Assembly: GCF_030272615.1 (NCBI RefSeq)
Contig: NC_081414.1
Span: 910,477,009 to 910,541,008, forward strand
Direction of reading: 5' to 3'
Length of the DNA stretch: 64,000 nt
DNA from: Cryptomeria japonica
Taxonomy: Eukaryota; Streptophyta; Pinopsida; Cupressales; Cupressaceae
Shown: positions 1 through 12,400 of the stretch, in pieces
Layout: every line of letters begins with the position of its first letter
How positions within the stretch are numbered: position 1 is the first letter of the stretch
Notes under the pieces: model-generated
Told to the model about the DNA's origin: nothing
Databases searched by the model: none
What the model saw: only the letters and a program-made list of their open reading frames with translations
Made by a program: the position numbers and the translations under genes

Positions 1-944
1 TCATATGTTCTAATAAGCCTTTTGGTTATTGGTAAGGGTTTTACCGACAATTCTTTGTTGAAGATCTTTTGGTAAATCCGATAAGTGATGTTGGTGCGGC
101 TTCTAGAAGGTTATCAAGATGTTGATGGTTATCATGTTCGTGTTCCAGTTGTTAGTGGTATTTCATTTGGCTTATGGCGACCTATATTGGGTCTGATGTT
201 ATTCTGCTAGGTTATGGACCAATTTATGTAACATGTTGTTGATGCTCCCGATGCGTTATCGGTTGGATTTATTGTTTGGTTTATTTTGTTTCAGTCTTAG
301 GTCGACTTGGTTTATTATTGGTTTGCGGGATTTTGTAACGGATCTATTGTATTATCTTTTAGGTGGCCGATCAAATTGTTTAAGTCCTGGGTTGGTATAA
401 ATTTGATGTAAGATCTCTTTGTAGATTGTGGCATGGTATGGGTTATGGGATTATCTGTGTGCAGATAAAGTTGTAATCATATGCATAGGTTTTGGTCTAT
501 CATAGGTGATCGAATTGGGTTTGTGTAAGAGGTTTAAGACCTTGGGTATTGAGCTTCACCAAAACTATACTCAGGCATAGGAGATGCTATTCTTGTAGTT
601 CATTCATCTTTCCGGATTGTAGTCAGTGAGGCTCATTTTGTGATGAGCAATGTTCTCTAGGCTGTTGGCCTTCCTGCATGTGTAGGCCCCTTATTATAAT
701 ATTTATTCATCTAATCAGTAAAAATATATTGTGGGTCTCCAATCCCATTGTGGTTTTTCCTCTTTGAGTTTTACCACATATACATTTGTGGTGTTATGGT
801 GTTGATCTTTGTGGTTGCATTGTTGCTTATTGTTATATGATTTTATATTTACCGGTTGTTGAGTTGTTGTGTTAATAAGGTTCAATTTATCCTTTCCAGT
901 AGAAAACTAATTCACCCCCCTCTCAGTGTTCTTGGATTCCAACA
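1..944 (+). repeat. Copia A 5' LTR, partial
   Basis: This block matches 17432-17996 and ends in CCAACA directly before a tRNA-Met-type primer binding site. Its 5' end (about 230 bases, judged from the right LTR start TGTTGGC at 17204) lies outside the window. No gene is present. The pyrimidine-rich ACCCCCCTCTC stretch just before its end is also seen at the end of the Copia C LTRs, so the two families are related. Confidence 0.8.
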
Positions 945-946
945 AT

Positions 947-958
947 TGGTATCAAAGA
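947..958 (+). other. Copia A primer binding site (tRNA-Met type)
   Basis: TGGTATCAAAGA lies two bases after the LTR end. It resembles the canonical plant Copia site TGGTATCAGAGC, complementary to the 3' end of initiator tRNA-Met, with mismatches that fit an old copy. Confidence 0.75.
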
Positions 959-1012
959 TTGGTGCCTCAGAGTAAGTCTAATAGCTTGAGGAAGATCCTA
1001 TATCCGAAATCT

Positions 1013-2198
1013 ATGGAGATAAGTTTGAGGAAGAAACTTCAAGTAGCACTTGAAGACTATGATGCTGAAAGGTTGAGGAACATGAAGTTGCAAGATGAGT
1101 TGAGATCTGCAAAGGAATTCATTTTTACTCTGTAGGAGAGGCTATCATCTGCACAAGCATAAATGAAGGAACTTTGTGATCAATTGAAGAATTAGGATGA
1201 TGGAGAGAAGAATGCTTTAAAGGATTTATGTCAAAAGCTGAGTTAGGAGAATAGTGTCATGAAGGATGAGATGCAAGCTATAACTATTAGTATGTCTAAG
1301 GAGATTGAAGATCAGAAGAAGAATGAAGAAAATCTTGCTATATCTCTCAAAGACAGATCTGAGGAATGCATTAGGTTGGCGTATGAGAATGATGTGTTGA
1401 GAACTGAATTGGTGCAATCAAAGAACAATGAGCAAGAGTTGGAGAGAATGATGATAATCCTAAGAGGAGATCTAGATGCTGCAAATGAATACAAAGATAA
1501 GTTCAAGGTTAGTTCTTCTAAGCTTGATGAATTATTGAAGGATCAAAGAGACACTGGAGACACTAGAGGTCTTGGATTTGAGCATGGAGAAAGCTCTAGT
1601 ATTGCAAATTAGGATGGCACATCCTATCAGAAGGTCAACTAGAATCTGAGGTCATTGATAAGGCACCCCAATGCACATAAATTTAATGGTAGATTCTTTG
1701 TTTGCACTAAGTTTGGTCATAGAGAAAGTCAATACAAGAAGAGAGCAAATCTGAATAATAATGCAGTTCCCTGTCAGTGTTCAAATTGTAAAAAGTATGG
1801 TCATAGAATAAAAGATTGTAGAATGAATGTGAGATGTCATGCATGTGGAAATTTTGGACATATGGCTAATCAATGTAGGTCAAAGAATGGTCAAGGTTAT
1901 AGTAAGGCAATTTAGAAGAATAATGTCACTTGCTATGCATGCAACAAAGTAGGACATATTGCTAATTTTTTGCAAAAGCAAGAACCTACCGACGGGAAGT
2001 GATAAATCTAATGAGAAGGGAAAGAAGAAGGTTGATGATATTTGGAAGGAGAATGAGAAGAAGTGGGTTATGAAGTCCAAGGATAAACTGAAAGAATCAA
2101 ATTCCCCAGATGTTCATCTGACTGAAGCATATACTCCAGTTACTCAACTGATAGAGCAGAATGTTCCTACACCGGCAGGAAACTCATCCAGTATATAA
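1013..2198 (+). pseudogene. Copia A gag: coiled coil followed by CCHC knuckles, degraded
   Basis: A Gag-type protein packages element RNA into cytoplasmic particles. The ATG at 1013 opens a charged, Lys/Glu-rich segment with coiled-coil character, interrupted by in-frame stops near 1135 and 1160. Most of it stays in one frame to about 1915. Two good zinc knuckles follow, of the form CSNCKKYGHRIKDC and CHACGNFGHMANQC, with a decayed knuckle before them and another after (CYACNKVGHIAN, last Cys lost). A frameshift lies near 1950, and a Lys-rich tail ends at 2198. The layout resembles the gag of Copia C at 55322-56599. It is not expressible as one protein. Confidence 0.75.
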
Positions 2199-2411
2199 GG
2201 CATTCACCTTAGGGGGAGGAAAATTAATGATAGATCTTGCATTGCCCCTGGTAGAGGTCTGATAGCCTATTTAAAATGTTTGGAGAAGTCAGTTTGAAGG
2301 TTAACTGGCAAAGGTTTGTTGGATCTTGGATCTGGTTTGGTTTATCAGTAACTTTACAAGTTATGGTTTGGTCATACACCTACAGTTAAGTATTTTAGAA
2401 TCTTTGATTCG
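2199..2411 (+). pseudogene. Copia A internal remnant with integrase C-terminal fragment
   Basis: After gag the sequence jumps to a short stretch at 2357-2410 that encodes LWFGHTPTVKYFRIF. This is the Copia integrase C-terminal signature in which a W-x-G-x-x-P is followed by a hydrophobic FRIFG-like string. Protease and the integrase core are missing, so an internal deletion preceded the LINE insertion. The reading continues at about 15637 with YIKRDDSIG, which fits the next part of the same protein. A large insertion therefore separates the two halves. Confidence 0.6.
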
Positions 2412-2444
2412 GCTCCTGCCATCGACTCTATTGTTTGCCCAGGC

Positions 2445-3101
2445 ATGACAATCCTAAAATGCGATTTAGGAAGGGATCGATTGGTAGTGTCCATGACTGT
2501 TACCAAAGATGCAATGGAGACTAAGTTGGTTGATCAATCCCGGGTCATTGTTTCTATTGTAGGTTTAAAAGCCGCAAATCGGAAAGGTGTTGAAGGGGAG
2601 GCTGCATCGACTTGGGGTTCACTCCTAGTAGGATATGATGGGGAGACCCATGTGGTTTCAGCAAGTGGAGAAGCACTTAGGGGCGGTCTCATTCCAACGA
2701 TTGGTTCGATTTCAGAGTCGGACCCAGTTTTCATACCTCAGGCTGGGGTAGGTGGTGTGGGATTTCCTTTTCCTCCCCCACCGCCTCCTCCCCTTGGGTC
2801 CGGAAGGGAGGTACCTGTGGTTGGAACCATGGGGAGACTACCGACGACCCTGATTTATGACACTGCTGTAGAGATTGATGAGGTAAAGGAAGGCAAGTTC
2901 AAAGATATTCATTTCTCCCCGATCAAGGAGGATTATGAGAAATCTGTGGAGATGGAGTCTGGAGATGAAGATTCCTTGAGTGATGATTTGTTGGGGTTGT
3001 CAGTGGAGATAGGGGAGATAGACACAAGGACCATCAAACAGAACAAATCAAATCTCAATAAGGTGAGTAAAGGGAGTATGAGGGGAAGGAAAAATAGATA
3101 G
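2445..3101 (+). pseudogene. LINE ORF1, C-terminal part
   Basis: An open frame of 218 codons sits just upstream of the LINE ORF2. Plant L1 ORF1 proteins bind RNA with an N-terminal DUF4283-like domain and a zinc knuckle. Neither is visible here, so this is only the C-terminal tail. It holds a proline-run (about residues 106-113), an acidic segment rich in Glu/Asp (about residues 140-190), and a basic end rich in Arg/Lys. The ATG at 2445 is probably internal, since the element starts only about 33 bases earlier. The frame happens to be intact, unlike ORF2. Confidence 0.55.
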
Positions 3102-3184
3102 AAGTTGCTAGAGGAAGCAGGCAATATGAAGGGACAAACCAGACTTATTAGATCCAGGAGAGACTTATTCTCTCCTGGGCAGGA

Positions 3185-6100
3185 ATGAAATTCCTAACAT
3201 GGAATGTCAGGGGCTGCAATGCCCTTGAAAAGCATCGCATGATCAAAAGAGGATTTTATCAGGCAAAACCAGAAGTAATTTGCATTTAGGAAACTAAGTT
3301 AGGTAGTGAAGAGGTGGCTAGGATTCTTGGTGTTAAACATAGGTGGTATGGTTTTTTTGTTGATGCAGAGGGGGCTTCTAGTGGCCTGGGTATCTTGTGG
3401 AACCCCCAATTGGTGAAAGTGGAAGCAATCTCAAGTTCTAGATACTGGTAGTTGGCAAAGGTAAGCTCATAGACTATTAATTTCTCAGGTTTCTTAATCA
3501 ATGTTTATGGCCCTATTAAAACAACACATAAGTGCCAGCTCTGGGAGGAAATTACCAAGACTCTAGAGGATATTAGGTTGGCCATAACGATTGTTGTGGG
3601 GGATTTCAATGCCACACTTTCCCACTCGGACAAGCATGGAGGGGTGAGAAGGATGTGCAGGATCCAAACAGATATTGAGACCTTTGTGGATTCTAATGCT
3701 TTGTTTGAAGTGGTTGCTAAAGGTGGGAACTTTACATGGACCAATACATGCTTGGGTTTCTCCAACATAGCAGAGAAACTTGATAGGTTCTTTTTGGTAG
3801 GGGATTGGAACCTGACTTGCCTTATTTTTGAGGCAGAAGTTTTGGTAATCTCTGACTCAGATCATTTCTCGGTCTCACTTGTTTTGCAGAAGGATGGAGC
3901 TCCTCTCAGATGCCCCTTTAAGGTGGAAAGGATTTGGTTAAGGGAGCAGGGCTTCAAAGATTAGGTTGTCCAATGGTGTAAGGAGGCCCCTATGGTTGAA
4001 GGCGTCTTGTATTTTCAGTTCTTTAAGAAGTTAAGCTATGTTAAATAGAAACTGAAAAGATGGAATAGGACTGTATTTGGAAATATCTTTAAAGAGTGAA
4101 GGTGAGCTACGGGATCTAAACTCGAAAGTCCTAACAGAGGGAATGGACGAGGTGGACTACCTCACAGAGAAAGACCTGCTTAGTAGATATGGGGAAGTAT
4201 TGTAGAGTGAAGAGATTTTCTGGAGGCAAAAATCGCGTGAGAATTGGATTAGAGTAGGAGACAGAAACACAAAATTCTTCCACAGTTCTGTGAAGGTTAA
4301 GAGAAGCCTTAATAGAATTTTATCTCTGCGTCTAAAGGATGGTACTTTGATGGAGGATTTTGACTGGATTAACTAGGAGGTTGTTGATTTTTTTTGGAAA
4401 TTTATGGAACAAGAGTGGGATTGATCAGGTCAGATTGAAAGAGGAGTTTTTGGTTGTGATCCCACAATTAGTATCTAGGGAGGACAATTAGATGCTTGAG
4501 GAGCTAGTCTCTCTGAAAGAACTGAAAGCAGCTATTTTTGGTCTTGGTGGGGAGAAAGGGTCAGGCCTGGATGACTTTCAGGATTTCTTTTACCAGTTTT
4601 TTTGGGATTTGTTAGGAGGTGAGTTGTTGGTGGTAGTTGAATAGTCCAGGACTAGGGGATTTATCCTAAAAGAATTCAATAGTACTTTGGTGGCGCTTAT
4701 CCCAAAGAAAGATAAATCGGCGGGCTTCAAGGAATTTTGCCCGATCTCATTGTGTAATACTATTTACAAAATCATTTCAAAAATTGCTGCCAATAGACTC
4801 AAATTGATCATGGAAAAACTTATATCCTGTGAACAGAGAGGCTTCACCCCGGGGAGGAACATTGTTGATGGGATTATTATGGCTCATGAGGTGTTTCATA
4901 TAGCTATGAAGAGTAGACAGAGAAGGATGATGCTAAAGCTCGACATCCGAAAAGCCTACGATAGAGTTGACAGGTCCTTTCTTTTGGCTGTGCTTGCTAA
5001 GTTCAGCTTTAGTAAGTGTTGGATTAAGTGGATTTCTAGTATGATTATGCAGTTCAATGTTTCAGTATTAGTTAATGGCAACCCCCAAGGGGTTTTTCCC
5101 ACCTCATTGGGTATTCACCAGGGGGATCCCATCTCCCCCTTTCTTTTCATCTTGTTGGTGGAAGTTTTAGGTCGATCGATTGCAAGAAAGAGATCTCAGG
5201 GGATGTGGAAAGGCATTGAGATTGCTAGAGGGGTGGAAACGACTACACATTCTCAGTTTGCTGATGATAATTGCCCTTTTGGTGTGGCTTCCATTCAAGA
5301 AGCAATGGTGATGAAACAAGTGCTTGATAGATATAGCTAGGCCACTGGATAGGAGGTCAATTGGCGAAAGTCGGAGATATTCTTTTTTCACATAGAAGTT
5401 GGCACGCAGAGGGCCATTGCTAGACTCTTTGGTATCCGAATTGGACAGCTCCCAGGGAAGTTTCTTGGTACGCCACTCTTTGCTAGAGCAGGTAAGAAGG
5501 AGATTTGGAAAGGACTACTTGATGGTTGTAAAGCAAAAATGGAGGGTTGGAAAAGTAAATGGCTCACATTGGAAGGTCGCATTTTAATATTGAAATCAGT
5601 AATTTCAGCAATGCCAATTTTCTCTATGGCTTGCTTTAAACTTCCAGGTACGATCATCAAGAACATCCAACAGAAAATGAGGAAATTTATGTGGAATGGT
5701 AAACAAGATCAAGACAAAATTACTTTAATGACTTGGGATAAAGTTTATAAACCAAAATGGGGTGGAGGTGTGGGGCTCTGTGACTGGAATTTAATCAATG
5801 AAGCTATGGCGGAGAAGTTGGTGTGGAAGATGTATAGTAAGCCGGAGCAGAGATGGGTACATATTCTTCAGGATAAGTACTTAGACAATGGAGATAGGGA
5901 GAGAATACTCATGGTTGAAAATCCCACTAGAGGATCTATCCTTTGGAACTTTCTAGTTAATTGTAGAAGCTTGGTTACCAATCATCTGACTTGGCGAATT
6001 GGAGATGGCCACAAGGCTAGTTTCTGGCAGGATTCTTGGGACGGATGTCCATCCTTGGATGTTAGGGTTCCTCTACAAATTGTTCAAAAGACCACCCAAC

Positions 6101-7416
6101 AATGGGGAGACAAAGTGAGCGATTTTTTGGTCCAAGCATCATTCGGTATGGGACAACGAAAGACTTGGAAGGATCCTAGTGATCTGGATTTGGGGGAGGA
6201 TGATCAAAGGATGTTGAGGAATATCCTAGCAAGTAGAGAGGTGATGGGTTCCAGGGAGCAAGATGAAATCATTTGGTGTGGTGCGAAGAGTGGAATTTAT
6301 TCTGTCAAGCTGGGGTTCACCTTGTTGGAGGAAGATGTCAGGAAGGTGGATTGGAAAGCAAAGATATGTTGGAACAATGCTTATCTGCCCAAAGAAGGTG
6401 CATTCTCTTGGTTGGTGGGCAATAGCCAGATTTTGATCGAGGATAGACTTAAAAGAATGGGGTTTGCGGGTCCCTTCCATTGTGTGCTTTGCAAGAAGGA
6501 GGAGAAAGATGTGGATCATCTCCTTCAGAGATGCGAATTTTCCCAGGAAGCATGGCGATTTGGGTTGCAGAGGCTGAGTTGGAAGGGGCTATTGGAAGGG
6601 AATCTACGAGGTTGGCTGGAATCGTGGCCAGTTTTGAACAACTCTTCAACTTTTGTTGCAATGTGGAAGGTCATGTCTTCAACAGTAATGCGAGAAGTTT
6701 GGAAAGAACAGAATCAAAGGCTCTTTGAGGATAAAACAAAACCCATGGAGCATTTTCTGATCAGGTTGGAGAAGGCAATTTTGGAATTAGTCTCTAATGT
6801 TGCTTCCTAGTTAAATTTGGCAAAGACTCGGTTCACTTAGTTTGATGATGGTATCCTGGTGGGTTGGCCTTTGATCAAATTCAGGCTTGCTAATGGGATT
6901 TTGAGGGCTTATCCTCCTAGGGTTGGTGATAAAAGTCATGTGTGGATTCCATGAGACAAGGGATGGATCAAGATCAACTTTGATGGGGCATCTAGGGGGA
7001 ATCCTGGGATCTCTGGTGCAGGGGTCATAGTTCAAGATGAGAAAGGTAGTATTCTTGCACTTGGAGCAAAGAGATTGGTGGATGGTACTAATAACGAAGT
7101 TGAGTGCCAGGCAGAAACTGAAGCAATTCTTTTGGTGAAAAAATTGGAGGTGAAAAAACTACACCTTGAAGGGGACTCCCAGCTAGTGGTGAATGACATT
7201 GCTAGGGTCAGGATGGAGGCTTGGCACCTGGATAAACATATCAGAAGAATGAATAAACTTATGAGTGGGTTAGAGGATTTTAAAGTATCGCATGTTCTAA
7301 GGGAAGTGAATGTTGAGGCTGATGTGCTCTCGAACGTAGGTACAAATGGTTCCTTGGCTGAACATTTTAATTTCTTTGAAGACTTAAGGGACTTGGGTCC
7401 CTTAGATTTTGGATGA
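3185..7416 (+). pseudogene. LINE ORF2: endonuclease, reverse transcriptase, zinc-binding and RNase H
   Basis: ORF2 nicks target DNA and copies element RNA into it. From the ATG at 3185 the order is as follows. First comes an EEP endonuclease with WNVRGC, an ETKL directly after a stop at 3289, VGDFNA near 3600 and SDSDHFS near 3855. The RT follows at about 4687-5340, with LKLDIRKAYDRVD, HQGDPISPFLF and FADD at 5257-5268. The thumb and C-terminal region spans 5399-6810 and includes the zf-RVT module (CVLC...H...C, 6481-6534). Last is an RNase H at about 6961-7340, with NFDGASRGNPG, an ECQAE glutamate and GDSQ. Stops and frameshifts are concentrated at 3960-4690 and near 5340-5540 and 6810. The domain order is that of RNase H-bearing plant L1 elements. 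It is nonfunctional as it stands. Confidence 0.85.
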
Positions 7417-8211
7417 AGGTGTTTTGAGTTTGAAAGGGGAACCCGAGATGTTGTGATGAGCTATGCATGAACCATTTTAGATACACATGATTGAGGGGTG
7501 GGGATGACTCATGTGGTTTGTGTTCATCGCAATGGCAGCAAGTTGTGTAATGGTGGCGCAGGTGCAATGATGTCAATGTATGGAATTGTGGATTGTTGGC
7601 GATGTGTGGTGTGAGGTGGTGTGTGCGATGAAATAAATGGATGGGGTGGCTACAGATTGTTTTATTTAGGTCCTCATTTTCTTTTTGGTACTGTGCAGAG
7701 GACTGCATTTACTCTTGTGAGCGCTGTGTTTTGGCTGTGTGATAGGGGAAGGATGGAAGCAAATTTTTCACTGCTTACATAGGGCCAAATGCTTGCATTT
7801 CGAGGCACAATTTCAAGCAACCACTTGAAGAATATTTTTAGGGTGGATGAGGAAGATTTCTAGAGGGTTGTTTACTTGATGTTTGGGGATGAATTCCTGG
7901 ACACTGACTATCACCCGCGTACAAATTTGGATGTTTCATCCTTGTTCGTGGCTTTGGCTCTGATGGTGGGAAGTTCAAGGGAGGAGGTGTTGCGAGTGGC
8001 ATCCCTAGTTCTGAGACCGAAATGGTTGGGTGGCTTGGTAGAGATTGGAGTGGGTTTGAGAATGGAGCAAGGGTCATGGAGGCACTTAGGTAGGCAGAAT
8101 GATGTAGTGCAACCTCTGGTGGTGTGGTTGGCCTCTCGCTCGGTGGAAACCCAGTTGGATGATGCAAGGAATGGGTGGTGGAACTGCTGGACTTTGTGTG
8201 AATGATGGGAC
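7417..8211 (+). other. LINE 3' UTR, first part
   Basis: This non-coding stretch lies between the RNase H stop and the Copia B LTR. Small open frames on both strands show no domain and no codon logic. The same UTR continues after Copia B at 13172. The last five bases, GGGAC at 8207-8211, are the left target site duplication of Copia B. Confidence 0.6.
8207..8211. repeat. Target site duplication of Copia B, left (GGGAC)
   Basis: GGGAC directly precedes the LTR start TGTTGAAAT and is repeated directly after the right LTR at 13167-13171. Five bases is the normal Copia duplication length. Confidence 0.92.
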
Positions 8212-8674
8212 TGTTGAAATATGGTGACTAATCAGCAAAGTACTGTACACTCAGCACGTATCCTTGCCGGGGTCCGGGGCCAGGCCTGGCTCTGAGCAGG
8301 GGTTCGGGGGCGGCAGCCCTCGAGAAAAGCGGGGGTTCAGGGGCGGCAGCCCTCGAGAAATTTTTTTTGCCGTTTTTTGTTGATGAAAGCCGACATTGTA
8401 ATAAAACCCTAAAAAAGGCCGACTTTGTTTGTTGTCCTAAAAATGCATGTTATAAGCGGCTGGGATGCTTAAGGCGCTGTAAGGTTGATGTACTATTTTT
8501 GCTAGATAATAAGAAAGATTGGATGACTGTGTATGGTGAACGTAACTCATTCTGGGTGAACCACATTAAATCTCTATGTTATCTGTGTCTTGTTTTATTT
8601 CTTTATCTTTTGTATTTAAATCTGCATATAATTGTTAGTTCATATTTGCTTCGGATCTGATTGAAACCCTAACA
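8212..8674 (+). repeat. Copia B 5' LTR
   Basis: The LTR runs from TGTTGAAATATG to CCCTAACA and matches 12703-13166. It contains a GC-rich tandem duplication of about 33 bases (8298-8362, core GGGGGCGGCAGCCCTCGAGA), unusual against the AT-rich surroundings. Confidence 0.93.
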
Positions 8675-8676
8675 AT

Positions 8677-8689
8677 TGGTATCAGAGCG
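8677..8689 (+). other. Copia B primer binding site
   Basis: TGGTATCAGAGCG lies two bases after the LTR. It is the standard plant Copia site complementary to the 3' end of initiator tRNA-Met. Confidence 0.9.
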
Positions 8690-8734
8690 AGGTTTTCTAT
8701 AAATTGGCAGGACTTTCAAATTTGAGTGGGAGCA

Positions 8735-9480
8735 ATGGAGGATTCCAAATTCAAGGTTGAAAAGTTTAACGGCTAGAATTATCAGTTATGGAAAATGCAG
8801 ATGGAGGATTACCTATATCAAAAGGATTTGTGGCAGCCATTGGAAGGAATAGCATTCAATATAACAAAAGCAAAAATGACTGTAGATTTGATGGCAACAT
8901 TGGCTAAGTTGTATGAGAAACCCTCAGCTTCGAATAAGGTATTTCTTATGAAGCGTTTGTTTAATTTGAAAATGAGTGAGGGAGAATCTGTAGCAGAGCA
9001 CTTAAATGAATTTAATACAATTACCAGTCAATTGTCTTCGGTAAAAATTACCTTTGCAGAAGAGGTTAGGGCTCTCTTGATTTTATGTTCTTTGCCAGAA
9101 AGCTGGAATAGTTTGGTTATGGCTGTAAGTAACTCTGTCTCTGGTAAAAATACTTTGGTATTTGATGATATTGTTGGTGTTATCCTAAGCGAGGAAATGT
9201 GAAGGAAAAGCACAGGTGAGACTCCAACATCATCGGGTAGTGTTTTGAATGTGGAGAACAGAGGAAGATCAAAGGAAAGAGGAAAAGGCCCTGGGAATGA
9301 GAAGTCACGAGGGAAGTCAAAGAAAGGACGCTCTCAATCTAGAGGAAAGAAAGATTGCTAGCACTGTGGAAAGCTTGGTCATCTAAAGAAAGACTGTTGG
9401 TCTCAGAAAAACAAAGAAGGAAACAAAAATGAAAATGACAGTAAGGAAGCTAATATTGCAAGTAATACTTTACAAGATGC
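8735..9480 (+). pseudogene. Copia B gag (UBN2-type) with CCHC knuckle
   Basis: Gag starts at the ATG at 8735, about 50 bases after the primer site. A stop replaces a codon near 8774. The body from 8795 to 9202 is open and carries the typical UBN2 pattern: a W-x-L string near the start and a long helical region with AEHLNEFNTITSQL. After a stop at 9202 the frame continues through a basic linker to a zinc knuckle, C.HCGKLGHLKKDCW, at about 9356-9400 (one stop sits between its first two Cys-region residues). The product would coat the RNA in virus-like particles. The copy is broken but recognisable. Confidence 0.8.
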
Positions 9481-9493
9481 TTTAATCTTATGT

Positions 9494-12400
9494 TTGGATA
9501 ATGTTAATGATTCCTGGGTAATAGATTCTGGGGCTTCATTTCATGCTACACCCCATAGAAAATATTTTCTAGATTATGTTCAAGGTGATTTTGGACAGGT
9601 ATATTTGGGTGATGATGAGCCCTGTCAAATTGTTGGAAAAGGAAAGATAAAGATCAAGTTGCAGAATGGTAATGACTGGTTTCTGCAGGAGGTAAGACAT
9701 GTTCCTAATTTAAGAAGAAATTTAATTTCTGCAGGGCAACTAGGTAGTGAAGGTTGCATAGTTACCTTCTTAGACAGTATGTGGAAGGTCACTAAAGGAT
9801 CATTAGTAGTAGCTAAAGGTGCGAAGGTAGGCACATTATATCTGTGTACTGGTAACACTTACTCTACCTTAGCTGCTACAGATAAAGTTACTGCAGGGAC
9901 AACAACAATAAATGTTGCAAGAACAGATTCGATAATGTGGCACCATAGGCTTGGGCACATGAGTGAGAAAGGGATGAAAATCCTTCACTCCAAAAATCTA
10001 TTGCCAGGACTAAAGAAGATTGATTTAGAGTTCTGTGAAAACTATGTTTATGGTAAACAGAAAAGAGTCAAATTTCTCAAGGTTGGGAAAAGAGAAGAAG
10101 AGTGAGAAGTTAGAGCTTGTACATTCAGATGTATGGGGACCGACTCAGGTATCATCTCTTGGTGGCTCTTGTTATTATGTTATTTTTATTGATGACTCAA
10201 CCAGAAAAACATGGGTATATTTCCTAAAACAAAAATTAGATGTTTTTGAAACTGTTAAGAAATGGAAAGCTTTGGTTGAGAATGAGACAGGAAAAAAGTT
10301 GAATTGTCTCAGATCGGATAATGGAGGTGAGTATTGTAGCAAAGCATTTGAAGATTACTGTTCCTTAAATGGGATTCGAAAGAAGAAGACAGTTCCAGGA
10401 ACTCCATAGGAAAATGGTGTGTCAGAGAGAATGAATAGGACCATCATGGAAAGTGCGAGGAGCATGAGATTGCATGCTGGATTGCCCTTACATTTTTGGG
10501 CAGATTCTGTATATACTGCTATCTATTTGATAAATAGAGGACCTTCAACCCCTTTGGATGGTGATATTCCAGAGGAGGCATGGACTGGTAAAAAGGTAAA
10601 TTATTCTTTTCTAAAAACTTTTGGTTGCGAAGCTTTTGTCCATGTTGATAAAGAAAACAGAACCAAGCTTGATGCTAAATCTCAGAAATGTACCTTCATT
10701 GGATATGGGATAGATGAATATGGCTATCGGTTATGGGATTTTGAAAATAAGAAAATAATTAGAAGTAGAGATGTTATATTCAATGAGAAGGTTATGTATA
10801 AAGAACAGATGTAGGAAAAGAAGCATGAACAGGACAAACAAGAATATGTGGTGTTGGATGAGATTCCTGAAAATGAAATGCCACAGGTACCTGATGCTCA
10901 GCAACAACAGATTGTCCCACAAACTCCTGCAAGTGTTAGACGTTCTGCGAGGACAAGTAGACCTCCTGAAAGATTTTCTCCTTCTTTGTATTCTATTTTA
11001 TTAACGGATTCTGGTGAACCAGAAGAATATGAAGAAGCAATGCAGGTGGATGCCAAACAATAGTGGCAGCTAGGCATGAAAGAGGAGATGGACTCCTTGA
11101 TGAAAAATAAGACTTGGGACTTAGTCCCTTTACCTACAAAAAAAAGAGCCTTGCCTAACAAATAGGTTTATCGGCTGAAGGAGGAGGAAGGAGGTCAGAA
11201 AAGATATAAGGCCAGACTTGTGGTAAAAGGTTTTGCATAGAAAAAGGGTATAGATTATGATGAAATATTTTCTCCAATTGTAAAAATGACTTCAATTAGA
11301 ACTGTACTTAGTCTTGTGGTTGCAGATGATTTACATCTTGAACAATTAGATGTCAAAACAGCTTTTCTCCATGGAGATTTGGAGGAGGAAATTTACATGT
11401 TGCAACCACAGGGATATGAGGTCAAAGGTAAGGAGAACTTGGTGTGCAGGTTGAAGAAAAGTCTATATGGCCTAAAGCAAGCACCCCGACAATGGTATTT
11501 AAAATTTGATAGTTTCATGGCTGAACACGGTTATCATAGATGTCATTCTGATCATTGTGTATATTTTAAGAGATTTGATAATGGCAGTTATATTATCCTG
11601 TTGCTTTATGTTGATGAGATGCTTGTTGCTAGGTCTAACATGCAACATATAAATGATCTTAAACAGAAATTAGCTAGGTCATTTGCTATGAAGGATTTGG
11701 GTGCAGCTAAGCGAATTCTTGGTATGAGGATTACACAGGACAGAAAAAATAGAACCTTGAATTTGTCCCAAAGTGAGTATATAAAGAAGGTGTTGAAAAG
11801 ATTTAACATGCAGGATGCAAAAGCAGTTAGTACACCTTTGGCTAGTCATTTCAAATTGACTAAGGAGATGTGCCCAAAGGCACAGGAAGAGGTTAATAAA
11901 ATGTCTAACATCCCGTATTCATCAGCTGTTGGCAGTCTGATGTATGCAATGGTATGCACAAGGCTAGATATTGCACATGCAGTGGGAGTTGTGAGCAGGT
12001 TTATGAGTAATCCGGGTATGGAACATTGGAATGCTGTGAAATGGATTCTTCAGTATTTGAAAGGAACTACTACAAAGGCATTATGTTTCAAAGGATCTAA
12101 TGCTGCTCTAAGTGGATTTGTTGACTCTGATCTGGTGGGTGATATTGATTCACGAAGGAGTACTATAGGGTATGTTTTATATAGGGGGAACTGCAGTCAG
12201 TTGGATTTCTAGGCTGCAAAAGGTTGTTGCACTTTCAACCACTGAAGCTGAGTATGTTGCTGCTACAGAAGCCAGCAAAGAGATGATTTGGTTGCAATGT
12301 TTTCTGAAGGAATTGGGTCAGACACAAGAGGATAGCCCATTGTATACTGATAGCCAGAGTGCCATTCATCTTGCGAAGAACTCTGCTTTTCATTCAAGGA

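Noticed and set aside
7838-8205. Overlapping frames of 109 codons on both strands before Copia B
   Set aside because: They lie in the LINE 3' UTR, mirror each other, and show no domain.
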